Shown piece after piece: positions 22,923 through 31,439 of a stretch of DNA of 64,000 nucleotides; within the stretch, counting starts at the first letter, position 1, and each line of letters opens with the position of its first letter. A program made the position numbers and the translations under genes. The DNA is from WHSW01 sp963749365 (GTDB lineage Bacteria; Actinomycetota; Thermoleophilia; Solirubrobacterales; 70-9), in the NCBI GenBank assembly GCA_963749365.1, contig CAVVME010000003.1:992001-1056000 (forward strand), given 5' to 3'. The notes beneath the pieces were generated by a model that did no database searches, had not been told where the DNA came from, and saw nothing but the letters and a program-made list of their open reading frames with translations.

Positions 22923-25124
22923 CTAGATCCGCCCCAGATCGCGGGCGAGCCGCGCCGCGTAGACGTCGGAGACTCGCCGGCGGCGCGCCTCGGGCGCCGG
23001 CCAGACGGCGATCATCGCGCCGCCGATCGCGATCGCGCCGCCGATCCAGATCCAGATCACGAGCGGGTTGACGTTGACGCGGAAGTCGACCGGGACCGGG
23101 TCGGTGCGGTAGCGCTCAGCGAGCCCGGCGACGGCGAGGCCCTGGAGCCCGCTCCGGGTCCGGGCCAGGAACGGCGCCTGCTCGGCGCCCGCGGTGCCGG
23201 TCGCACGGGCGATCCGCCGGTCGGCGCCCTCGATGAAGGCGTCGTAGCGGGCCAGGTCGGGGCGCATCGCCGTCCACAGGTCGCCACCCGGACGTGCCCG
23301 GCGACCGACCTCGCTCGTCGCCTCGCCCTCGAAGAAGCCGCGCAGCGTCCCCCCCGCGGCGACCGAGGAGTAGTAGTTGCGCGACGGGCGCAGGGTCGCG
23401 AACGGCTCGCCGTCGCGCTCGACCGCGAGCGCGGCGCCGAAGTTGAGCCGCTGCTCGGCGGCGTCGATCGAGCTCGTCGGCTCGACGTAGGTGACCGTGT
23501 AGTCGCCGACCTCGCCCGACTCCCCCGGCAGCAGCCGCAGGTCGGCGCTGGTCTGAAAGCTCGACGAGGCGGCGACCGCGATCAGCAGCAGCGCGATGCC
23601 GGCGTGGACCACGTAGCCGCCGTAGCGGCGCCGGTTGCGACCCACCACCCGCGCCAGCGCGGCCAGCCAGCCGAGCTCGCCGTCGAGCGCCCGCTGTGCG
23701 GCGGCGCCGCGCCAGAACTCGGCCCCCAGCGCCGCGAGGGCGAAGAACGCGAACGCGAACAGCACCAGCGCCACCGGCTCCGAGAGCGCGTCGGTGAGCG
23801 CCGCGACGGCGATCGTCGCGGCGACCGCCACGGCCAACGGAGCGCGCACCAGCCGCCAGAGCGCCCCGGCGCTCACCCTTCGCCAGGCGAGCAGCGGCCC
23901 GATCCCGGTGAACAGAACCAGCAGGATCGCGAGCGGCGCCGTGTAGCGGTCGAACCAGGGCGAGCCCAGCGACGAGCGTTCGCCGGTGATCGCCTCGGAG
24001 ATCAGGGGGAAGAACGTGCCCCAGAAGATCACCGCGGCGAGCCCGACGAGGAGCAGGTTGTTGACCAGGAAGACCGACTCGCGCGAGGCCAGAGACTCGA
24101 TCCGGCGCTCTCCGCGCAGGTCGTCGAGCCGCGAGACGATCAGCCCGGCGGAGCCGACGATGACGATCGCGATCAGCCCCAGCAGCGGCCCGCCGACGGT
24201 CGAGGCGCCAAAGGCATGGATCGACTCGAGGATCCCCGAGCGGACGAGGAAGGTACCGAGCAGCGCGAGCGTGAACGTGGCGACGATCAGCGAGACGTTC
24301 CAGACCCGCAGCATCCCGCGCCTCTCCTGGACCATCACCGAGTGCAGGAATGCGGTCCCCACCAGCCACGGCATCAGGGCGGCGTTCTCGACCGCGTCCC
24401 ATCCCCAGTAGCCGCCCCAGCCGAGCTCCTCATAGGACCAGAACATGCCGAGCAGCAGTCCGGTCCCGAGGAAAAGCCAGGCGATCAGCGCGAAGCGCCG
24501 GGTGGAGCGGATCCAGCTCGCGTCGATGCGGCGCGCGACCAGGGCCCCGATCGCGAACGCGAACGGGATCGAGAAGAAGACGTAGCCGGAATAGAGCATC
24601 GGCGGGTGGATCGCCATCGCCCAGTGGCGCAGCAGCGGGTTCAGCCCGACGCCCTCGGCGGGTGCGGGGTCGAGCCGCGCGAACGGGCCGGCGCCGTCGG
24701 CGAGCAGCATCAGCCCGGTGAAGAAGAGCCCGAGCCCGGCGAGGACCGCGGTCGCGTAGGGAACGACCTCGCGATGGCGGTTACGGGTCAGATAGAGCAC
24801 CGCGCTCGAGGCGATCGAGAGCACCCACGCCCAGAGCAGCAGCGAGCCGCCCTGGCTCGACCACAGCGCGGTCAGCTTGTAGAAGGTCGGGGTGGTGGTC
24901 GACGAGTGCTCGGCGACCAGCTCGACCGAGAAGTCGGAGCGCAGGAACGCGGCCTCGAGCACGACGACGGCGATCGTGAGCAGCGCGCAGAGGGCGTAGA
25001 TCGCGCGTCGCGACGAGTCGATCAGCCGCCGGTCCTTCCGCCGGGCCCCGATCAGCGCCGCGCCGCCCGCGTACAGGCAGGCGATCGGGGCTGCGACCAG
25101 GCAGGCTGCTCCGAGCTCGACCAT
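22923..25124 (-). CDS. ccmF: cytochrome c-type biogenesis protein CcmF (haem lyase)
   Basis: A 733-residue polytopic protein of the haem-handling family. The tryptophan-rich WWD signature is YEELGWGGYWGWDAVENAALMPW, here cited only as WGGYWGWDAVEN, flanked by conserved haem His: LLRHWAMAIHPPMLY before it and TAFLHSVMVQERRG after it. More than a dozen membrane helices are visible, plus a periplasmic C-terminal region (about 540-690). CcmF joins haem from CcmE to apocytochrome c. It is between ccmE (43 bp upstream) and the ccmI-like gene. ccmA, B, C and G/H are not in the window. Confidence 0.96.
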   Translation of the reverse strand: MVELGAACLVAAPIACLYAGGAALIGARRKDRRLIDSSRRAIYALCALLTIAVVVLEAAFLRSDFSVELVAEHSSTTTPTFYKLTALWSSQGGSLLLWAWVLSIASSAVLYLTRNRHREVVPYATAVLAGLGLFFTGLMLLADGAGPFARLDPAPAEGVGLNPLLRHWAMAIHPPMLYSGYVFFSIPFAFAIGALVARRIDASWIRSTRRFALIAWLFLGTGLLLGMFWSYEELGWGGYWGWDAVENAALMPWLVGTAFLHSVMVQERRGMLRVWNVSLIVATFTLALLGTFLVRSGILESIHAFGASTVGGPLLGLIAIVIVGSAGLIVSRLDDLRGERRIESLASRESVFLVNNLLLVGLAAVIFWGTFFPLISEAITGERSSLGSPWFDRYTAPLAILLVLFTGIGPLLAWRRVSAGALWRLVRAPLAVAVAATIAVAALTDALSEPVALVLFAFAFFALAALGAEFWRGAAAQRALDGELGWLAALARVVGRNRRRYGGYVVHAGIALLLIAVAASSSFQTSADLRLLPGESGEVGDYTVTYVEPTSSIDAAEQRLNFGAALAVERDGEPFATLRPSRNYYSSVAAGGTLRGFFEGEATSEVGRRARPGGDLWTAMRPDLARYDAFIEGADRRIARATGTAGAEQAPFLARTRSGLQGLAVAGLAERYRTDPVPVDFRVNVNPLVIWIWIGGAIAIGGAMIAVWPAPEARRRRVSDVYAARLARDLGRI

Positions 25125-25167
25125 CCGGGCAGCGATTATCCCAACGGCGAGCCTGCGGCCGCCGCGG

Positions 25168-25590
25168 CTACTCGATCACCACGTGCTCGGGATCCGCGGC
25201 CGCCTCGTCGGCGAACTTCGACGGGCACTTGGTGATCAGCGAGTCCTTTTCGGCCTCGAAGGTGCCCTCCTCGACGGTCCCCGAGACGATCACCTCACGG
25301 CCCTCGCGAAACGGGTCCGGGACGGTGCCGGTGTAGACGACGGGAATCGTCGCCGCGGGGTCCTCGCGATCGGCGACCTCGAACCGCAGCCCAGCGCCGT
25401 CGTGGACCACCGAACCCTCGGCGACCTTGCCGGTCAGGTCGTAGCTGCCCCCGCTCACCCCCGCGAGCTCGGACGGCTGGCGGGTCTCGCTCGAGGCGCT
25501 GAACGAGGTGTAGGCCAGGCCGGCGGCGAGCAGCACGGCGGCGCCGAGCGCGACGACGAGCCTGATCTTGCGCTTGCGGTCGGGGTCCAT
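25168..25590 (-). CDS. ccmE: CcmE haem chaperone, cysteine-type variant
   Basis: A 140-residue protein. After basic residues comes an N-terminal membrane anchor (about 9-29), then the OB-fold: SYDLTGKVAEGSV, LRFEVADRED, VVYTGTVPDPFREGREVIVSGT and EKDSLITKCPSKF. In proteobacterial CcmE the haem-binding motif is H-x3-Y. Here the aligned place reads C122-P-S-K-F126: Cys replaces His, as in the CxxxY type known from archaea and Desulfovibrio, and Phe replaces Tyr. It passes haem to CcmF, encoded next. Start ATG 25590 is well placed. Confidence 0.92.
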   Translation of the reverse strand: MDPDRKRKIRLVVALGAAVLLAAGLAYTSFSASSETRQPSELAGVSGGSYDLTGKVAEGSVVHDGAGLRFEVADREDPAATIPVVYTGTVPDPFREGREVIVSGTVEEGTFEAEKDSLITKCPSKFADEAAADPEHVVIE

Positions 25591-25635
25591 GGGCGAGTCT
25601 GATTATGCCGATCGCGTTCGGGTACTTGGGCGGTC

Positions 25636-26343
25636 GTGAGCGAGCAGCCGGTCCTGTTGATCACCGGTGCCTCGAGCGGAATCGGGGCGGCGACGGCGCG
25701 CGCCGCGGCAGGCGACTACCGCCTCGTCCTCGGTGCGCGCAGCGAGGAGAAGCTGACCGCGTTGGCAACCGAGCTCGGTGGCGACGAGCGCGCGGTCGCG
25801 GTCCGCTGCGACGTGACCGAGTTCGCCGACAATGAGCGCATCTGCGCGGCGGCGATCGAGGCCTTCGGGCAGCTCGACGCGGTGTTCGCGAATGCCGGCT
25901 TCGGCGCCAGCCGCGGCTTTCTCGAGAGCGATCCCGAGCACTGGCGCTCGATGGTGCTCACCAACGTGCTCGGCGTCGCCCACACGATCCGGGCGACGCT
26001 GCCGCGGCTGCTCGAGCAGGGGCACGGCCACTACCTGATCACCGGCTCGGTCGCCGGGCGCCGGGCGCTCCCGGGCTCGCTCTACTCGGCCAGCAAGTGG
26101 GCCGTGACCGCGATCGGCGAGGCGCTGCGGGCGGAGCTGCGGACGATGCACGACAACCACCGCATCCGCGTCACCCTGATCGAGCCGGGGATGGTCGACA
26201 CCCCGTTCTTCGATCAACGCCCAGGCCCCGACCGGGCGCTGCAGGACGAGGACATCGCGCGCGCGGTGATCTACGCGCTCTCCGAGCCCGAGCACGTCGA
26301 CGTCAACGAGATCCTCATACGACCGTCCAGCCAGCCCACCTGA
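25636..26343 (+). CDS. short-chain dehydrogenase/reductase
   Basis: A 235-residue classical SDR starting at GTG 25636. Motifs: TGASSGIG for the cofactor, Arg in LGARSEEK suggesting NADP(H), ANAGFG, catalytic Ser in ITGSVAGR, Tyr/Lys in YSASKWAV and PGMVDTPFF. The length and ending resemble the YdfG/serine-3-dehydrogenase-like group. It is divergent from ccmE and followed by a 105-bp gap. Substrate unknown. Confidence 0.9.
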   Translation: MSEQPVLLITGASSGIGAATARAAAGDYRLVLGARSEEKLTALATELGGDERAVAVRCDVTEFADNERICAAAIEAFGQLDAVFANAGFGASRGFLESDPEHWRSMVLTNVLGVAHTIRATLPRLLEQGHGHYLITGSVAGRRALPGSLYSASKWAVTAIGEALRAELRTMHDNHRIRVTLIEPGMVDTPFFDQRPGPDRALQDEDIARAVIYALSEPEHVDVNEILIRPSSQPT

Positions 26344-26448
26344 CCGGCCCGGTCCGAAGCCCGCAATCCCGCATCAGCACTGCCGTTTCGAGATTACCGC
26401 GGAGCGGTTACGCCGGATCGGCCTGGGGGCTAGTCGCGATCCGGGCCG

Positions 26449-27438
26449 ATGAGGCGGCGAGTGCAGATGAGAAGCACCGAGCAGACCGGGCCGATCGCCT
26501 CCGAGCCTCCGAGCGCCCAGCCCGTGGGGCGTTTCCGGCATGCGTTCGAGCATTCCGCCTCGGCGATCGCGCTGATCGAGGGCCGCGGAACGGGCGCCGG
26601 GCGCTTCCTCGAGGTCAACCCGGCGCTGGTCGGGATCAGCGGCTACAGCGCCCCGCAGCTGCTCGCGATGAGCTACTGCGAGCTGCTCCATCCCGAGGAC
26701 GTCGAGGCGATCCGTTTCAGGGTCGCCGAATTGATCGCCGGCAGTGCGGCGAGCCTTCACTCCGAGCAACGGCTGATCGCCGCCGACGGCGCCACCCGGT
26801 GGATCGCCTTCAGCGCCTCGATGATCCGCGACGATCGCGGGCGGCCGGTGAGCGCGATCGCGCACGCCCAGGACGTGACCGAGCGCAAGCTCGCCGAGCG
26901 GGAGCTCCGCTACCTGGCCGATCACGACCCGCTCACCGGCCTCTTCAACCGCCGCCGGTTCGAGTCCGAGCTCGCGCGCCGGCTCTCGGCCTCGTCCCGG
27001 CGCGAGCCGGGCGGCGCGATCCTGGTCCTCGACCTCGATCGCTTCAAGGCCGTCAACGACTCGTGCGGGCATGCGGTCGGCGACGCGTTGCTGGTCGAGG
27101 TCGCGATCGCCATGCGCGGGCGCTTGCGCGAAAGCGACATCGTCGCCCGGATCGGCGGTGACGAGTTCGGGGTCATCGTCCCGGACGCGGACAGGACACG
27201 GGCCGCGCTGATCGCCGAGGAGCTGCGCGCGGCCGTGCGCGAGCTCGCGCTCGGGCGCGGGGTCGGGGTCGGGGTCACCGCCAGCGTCGGCGTGAGCGTC
27301 TACGGCGGCGGGGTGGCGGCCGGAGAGCGGGTCGTCGCCGACGCCGACGCGGCGATGTACGTGGCCAAGCAGGGCGGTCGCGACCGGGTCGGCGTGCTCG
27401 CGGCCGACGACGCAGGGGCCGGTCGACCTTCGACCTAG
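26449..27438 (+). CDS. PAS-GGDEF diguanylate cyclase
   Basis: A 329-residue protein. An N-terminal PAS domain (about 28-145) has FRHAFEHSASAIALIE, FLEVNPALVGISGYS and the PAC end RDDRGRPVSAIAHAQDVTERK. The GGDEF domain (about 150-315) has DHDPLTGLFNRRRFE, DLDRFKAVNDSCGHAVGD, active loop G236-G-D-E-F240, and an inhibitory RxxD site (R227-E-S-D230) five residues before it. So it should make c-di-GMP and be product-inhibited. No membrane segment is seen, so it is a cytosolic sensor of unknown signal. ATG 26467 is a possible alternative start. Confidence 0.93.
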   Translation: MRRRVQMRSTEQTGPIASEPPSAQPVGRFRHAFEHSASAIALIEGRGTGAGRFLEVNPALVGISGYSAPQLLAMSYCELLHPEDVEAIRFRVAELIAGSAASLHSEQRLIAADGATRWIAFSASMIRDDRGRPVSAIAHAQDVTERKLAERELRYLADHDPLTGLFNRRRFESELARRLSASSRREPGGAILVLDLDRFKAVNDSCGHAVGDALLVEVAIAMRGRLRESDIVARIGGDEFGVIVPDADRTRAALIAEELRAAVRELALGRGVGVGVTASVGVSVYGGGVAAGERVVADADAAMYVAKQGGRDRVGVLAADDAGAGRPST

Positions 27439-27454
27439 CACCGAATGGCGGGGG

Positions 27455-28186
27455 TCAGGCCGAGGACGGCGCCGGCGCCGGACGCCTGCGGCCGACGACG
27501 ATCTGCGTCTGGGCCGGGGTCAGCGCCATCGGCCAGCGAACGCCGAACTGTGTCGTCCAGCGGCCCGGCTGGACGCGGTACGAGCGCTCGACCTCGAACC
27601 GCTCGGCGACCAGGGCCTCCACCCGTTCGGCGGTGAGCTGGATCACGGGCGGATGACCTCGCATGACCGGCGTCTTCGAGAGGCGCACCAGCGCCGGGTA
27701 GAGGCGTCGCTCGACGGCGTAGAACCAGCTCGGCACGCAGGACTCGGCGACGATCAGCCTCCCCCCCGGCTCCAGCACCCTGTGCGCCTCGGCGATCGCG
27801 CGGCGGACGTTGGCGATGATGTCGTCGGCGCGGTCGCCGACGAGATGGTGGTAGAGCAGGCCCTGGAGTACGGTGTCGAACCCGCCGTCGGGCTGGTCGA
27901 GGTCGAGCGCGTCGCCGGTCTGCGGAGTGACGTTGGCCGGGAAGGCGTCGGTGGGCAGCCGGTCGAGGAAGAGGTCGACGGCCACGATCTCCTCGACCAG
28001 CGAGGTGTCGTACTCGAAGATCCCGCCGTTGCCGACGTCGAGCATCCGCCCGGCGCCGTCGATCTCGCCCTCGATCGCGTCCCAGATCAGGCGAAAGACG
28101 TCGAGCCGGGCAGAATCGCGCGCGTGCTGGCCGCCGGCGAAGAAGTCGGCGTTGACCTCGGCCGTCTCGCGCTCGCCGGTCGCCAT
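27455..28186 (-). CDS. class I SAM-dependent methyltransferase
   Basis: A 243-residue protein. SAM-binding motif I is RMLDVGNGG, with the acidic strand end VAVDLFLD, then TGDALDLDQPDGGFDTVLQGLLYHHLVG and, as motif III, EAHRVLEPGGRLIVAESC. HHL in motif post-II is common among small-molecule methylases. The region FYAVERRLYPALVRLSKTPVMRGHPPVIQL could be a substrate cap. It is convergent with the GGDEF gene and divergent from another methyltransferase 40 bp away. Substrate unknown. Confidence 0.88.
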   Translation of the reverse strand: MATGERETAEVNADFFAGGQHARDSARLDVFRLIWDAIEGEIDGAGRMLDVGNGGIFEYDTSLVEEIVAVDLFLDRLPTDAFPANVTPQTGDALDLDQPDGGFDTVLQGLLYHHLVGDRADDIIANVRRAIAEAHRVLEPGGRLIVAESCVPSWFYAVERRLYPALVRLSKTPVMRGHPPVIQLTAERVEALVAERFEVERSYRVQPGRWTTQFGVRWPMALTPAQTQIVVGRRRPAPAPSSA

Positions 28187-28226
28187 CGCGGCGAGACTAC
28201 CGGTGGCGACGTCTAGCCTCCGAGCG

Positions 28227-28925
28227 ATGCCGGGCGCGAGCGAGTTCGACTCCTACGGCGATGGCTACCGCGAGGCGGTCGACCGCTCGATCGCCTTCAG
28301 CGGGGCCGATCACGAGTTCTTCACTCGAGCCAAGGCGCGCGAGCTGCTGCGGACCGCCGCGCGCCGGCTCGGCGATCCGCGACGGATCTCGGTGCTCGAC
28401 ATCGGCTGCGGACCGGGCGAGACCGATCGCATGCTCGAACGACGTGTCGCACGCCTGGCCGGGGTCGACACCTCGGCGGCGATGGTCGAAGCGGCCCGCA
28501 AGCGCAACCCGTGGGCCGAGTACCGGATCTCCGAGGGCGGCGCGCCGCTGCCGTTTTCGGACGGCGCGTTCGACCTCACGTTCGCGATCTGCGTCCTCCA
28601 CCACGTCGAACCGCCGCAACGGCCGGCGCTGGTCTCCGAGGCCGTCCGGGTGACCAGGCCGGGGGGGGCGCTGGTGATCTTCGAGCACAACCCGCTCAAC
28701 CCGCTCACCCGCCGCGCGGTCGCCGGCTGCGAGTTCGACCGCGACGCGGTGCTGCTGCGGCGCAGCGAGAGCGAGCGGCTGCTCGCCGGCGCCGGGCTGC
28801 GCGACCCCGAGGGCGCCTACATCGTCTTCTTCACCCGTGACTCAGAGCGGCTCCAGCGGGTCGAGCGCCTGCTCGGCGGTGTCCCGCTCGGGGCCCAGTA
28901 CGTCGTCAGTGCGCTCCGGCCCTGA
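28227..28925 (+). CDS. class I SAM-dependent methyltransferase
   Basis: A 232-residue protein from ATG 28227 (MPGASEFDSYGDGYREAVDRSIAFSG). Motif I is VLDIGCGPGETD, motif II AGVDTSAAMVEAA, then LPFSDGAFDLTFAICVLHHVEPP and RVTRPGGALVIFEHNPLNPLTRRAV. The EHNPLNPLT block resembles methyltransferases found in polysaccharide or lipid glycan loci, which fits the adjacent GtrB/DPM1-like glycosyltransferase. Its 3' end overlaps that convergent gene by 84 bp. Substrate unknown. Confidence 0.88.
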   Translation: MPGASEFDSYGDGYREAVDRSIAFSGADHEFFTRAKARELLRTAARRLGDPRRISVLDIGCGPGETDRMLERRVARLAGVDTSAAMVEAARKRNPWAEYRISEGGAPLPFSDGAFDLTFAICVLHHVEPPQRPALVSEAVRVTRPGGALVIFEHNPLNPLTRRAVAGCEFDRDAVLLRRSESERLLAGAGLRDPEGAYIVFFTRDSERLQRVERLLGGVPLGAQYVVSALRP

Positions 28926-29864
28926 GCCGAAGCCGTGGCGCGAGGCGACCAGGTAGAGCGGCCTGCGCTTGCCCTGTTCGTAGGCCTTGGCGACGTAGAG
29001 CCCGATCATCCCGAGGACGATCAGCTGCACCCCGGCGAGGAAGGAGACGAGCACCGTCAGCGACGCCCAGCCCGCGACCGGCGGCAGCGCTCCGGCGAGC
29101 TTGAGCACGATCGCGACCACGCCGACGACGAGGGCGGCGATCGACATCAGAAAGCCGATCGCGATGATGAACCTCAGCGGCGCGACCGAGAAGCTCAGGA
29201 GGCCGTCGATCGCGAAGCCGATCATCCGCGACAGCGACATCTTCGTCTCGCCGCCGTAGCGCTCGGCGCGCTGGTAGCTGACCGTCGTCTGACGGTAGCC
29301 GGCCCAGGCGAACAGGCCGCGCAGGTAGCGGTCGGGCTCGCGCATCCCGCGGACGACGTCGGCCACCCGCCGGTCGACGAGCCGGAAGTCGCCGCTGTCG
29401 AGGGGCATCTCGGTGTCGGAGAGACGGCTGAGCAGGCGATAGAAGCGGTTCGCGGTCCAGAGCTTGAACCGGCTCTCGCCTCGCCGATCGCTGCGAACCC
29501 CGTGCACGACCTCCCACCCCTGACGCCACATCGCCGCCATCTCCAGCACCACCTCGGGCGGGTCCTGCAGGTCGGCGTCGATGATCACCACGGCATCCCC
29601 GGAGGCGTGGTCGAGCCCGGCGGAGATCGCGAGCTGGTGGCCGAAGTTGCGCGAGAGGAAGAGCAGCTTGATCCGCGGGTCGGCCTGGCGCAGCTCGAGC
29701 ATCAGCTCGCGGCTGCGATCGGTGCTCGCATCGTCGACGAGCACGAACTCCGAGCTGCCATCGAGCCGCCCGGCGACCGCCGTGAGGCGCCGGTGAAGCT
29801 CGAGCAGGACGTCCTCCTCGTTGCAGACCGGGATCACGAACGAGTAGGTCGGATCTGTGCCCAC
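28842..29864 (-). CDS. GT2 glycosyltransferase, DPM1/GtrB-like, with two membrane helices
   Basis: A 340-residue protein from GTG 29864. The GT-A catalytic domain shows YSFVIPVCNEED, FVLVDDASTDRS, DADLQDPP (the DxD metal site), DSGDFRLVDRR and RGLFAWAGYRQTTVSYQRAERYGGETKM. Two C-terminal membrane helices (about 235-260 and 275-298) follow. This is the layout of polyprenyl-phosphate sugar synthases such as GtrB. It likely makes a lipid-linked hexose. The tail EQALDPLEPL overlaps the convergent methyltransferase gene. Confidence 0.92.
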   Translation of the reverse strand: MGTDPTYSFVIPVCNEEDVLLELHRRLTAVAGRLDGSSEFVLVDDASTDRSRELMLELRQADPRIKLLFLSRNFGHQLAISAGLDHASGDAVVIIDADLQDPPEVVLEMAAMWRQGWEVVHGVRSDRRGESRFKLWTANRFYRLLSRLSDTEMPLDSGDFRLVDRRVADVVRGMREPDRYLRGLFAWAGYRQTTVSYQRAERYGGETKMSLSRMIGFAIDGLLSFSVAPLRFIIAIGFLMSIAALVVGVVAIVLKLAGALPPVAGWASLTVLVSFLAGVQLIVLGMIGLYVAKAYEQGKRRPLYLVASRHGFGSGPERTDDVLGPERDTAEQALDPLEPL

Positions 29865-29930
29865 CCGCCAATTGTGCGCGATTTCGGCCTCCGGCCCGCG
29901 ATTCGGGCCGCGTGAGAATAGGATCGTCCA

Positions 29931-31427
29931 ATGACCTCGCCCCTGCCCGCCCGCGTGGTCGCAGGCCTGGCGCTGGCCCTGGCCGGCGCTCTGCCGACCC
30001 AGGCCGCCGCTGCCCCGATCACCGACAGCGGGACCCCCTCGCTGCCCGCCTTCTCGGGCGCCGCGGCGAGCGCGCAGAAGATCGGCGATCCGGCGAACCC
30101 GCCGCAGAACCCCTATATGGCGCCCGACCCGAACTCGAACATCCACAACGACACCTGGATGACCGACGCCTACCGGCGGGCCGGGCCGCTCGGGATCTCG
30201 CTCGCGCCCACCTCCGAGGCAAAGCCGGCGTCGCTATGCGGCTCGCTCGCCTTCGACAGCCGCGGCCGGATCGTCAGCGTCTGCCCGTCGCTGGCCGCGC
30301 CGCCGACGGCGCGGATCATCGATCCGGACACGCTGGCGACGATCGCCGAGTACGTCCTGCCGACGGCTCCCAACCCGCCGAACACGCCCGAGTACCAGAA
30401 CTTCACCGGCGGCGGCTACTTCTTCCTCGACCACAAGGACCGGATCTGGGTGCCGACAAAGACCGACCACATCTACGTGCTCGGCCAGACCGCCGACGGC
30501 CAGGCGTTCGAGCTGGTGCGCGACTACGACCTCACCTCGGTGCTCGACGAGAGCAGCGAGCGGATCACCTCGGCGCTGCCCGACTTCGACGGCCTGATCT
30601 GGTTCGTCTCGAAGCGCAACGGCAAGGTCGGCACGCTCGATCGCGAGACCGGTGAAGCTGAAGGTGAAGAAGCTCGGCGAGGAGATCGAGAACTCGTTTG
30701 CGATCGGCGAGGACGGCGTCTACATCGTCTCCGACAAGCGCATGTACCGGTTCGCCGCAAACGCCAACGGCAAGCCGCGGATCGTCTGGAAGAAGCGCTA
30801 TCCGAACTCCGGGATCGTCAAGCCGAGCCAGGTCAACGCCGGCTCGGGCACGACCCCGACCCTGATGGACAACGGCTACGTCGCGATCACCGACAACGCC
30901 GACCCGATGAACGTCATCGTCTACCGACGCGAGCGCAAGCTGCACGGGGCCAAGCGCGAGGTCTGCCGCCAGCCGGTGTTCGAGCCGGGTGCGAGCGCGA
31001 CCGAGAACTCGCTGATCACCGCCGGGCGGTCGCTGATCGTCGAGAACAACTACGGCTACCAGGACCCGTTCGGACCCGGACTCCGGCGCGGTCACCGAGC
31101 CGGGCGTCGCCCGCGTCGACGTGAACAAGCGGGGCAGCCGGCTGCAAGCTGCGTTGGACCAACGACGAGGTCCGCGCGCCGAGCGTGGTGCCGAAGCTCT
31201 CGACCAAGACCGGCCTGATCTACCTCTACACGCGCCCGCCCGACCCGGCGGCGCAGGGCTACTACTGGACCGCGGTCGATTGGCGCAGCGGGCAGACCGC
31301 GTGGACCCAGTACGCGGGCTCGGGCCTGACCTTCAACAACAACTACGCCGGGCTTGCGCTCGGTCCCGACGGAACCGCGTACCTCGGGGTGATCGGGGGG
31401 ATCATCGCGCTGCGCGACGGCGGCTGA
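29931..31427 (+). CDS. secreted propeller-like protein, frame-broken
   Basis: The product is recognisable only over three frames. Part 1 (from ATG 29931) has a signal peptide MTSPLPARVVAGLALALAGA, then PPQNPYMAPDPNSNIHNDTWMTDAYRR. Part 2 (from about 30652) reads FAIGEDGVYIVSDKRMYRF and ATENSLITAGRSLIVENNYGYQD. Part 3 (from about 31150) reads KTGLIYLYTRPP, YWTAVDWRSGQTAW and FNNNYAGLALGPDGTAYLG. The repeated blade-like strands suggest a secreted beta-propeller. Breaks lie near 30650, 31075 and 31140. No family name is recognised. Sequence errors are the likeliest cause. Confidence 0.7.
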
Positions 31428-31439
31428 GCGACTCGGCGA

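Noticed and set aside
22923..25235. A 543-codon open frame antisense to ccmF
   Set aside because: Its product is Gln/Arg/Asp-rich low-complexity text, the mirror of hydrophobic membrane-helix codons.
26344..26448. A c-di-GMP riboswitch upstream of the GGDEF gene
   Set aside because: The 105-bp gap shows no conserved GEMM-like core.
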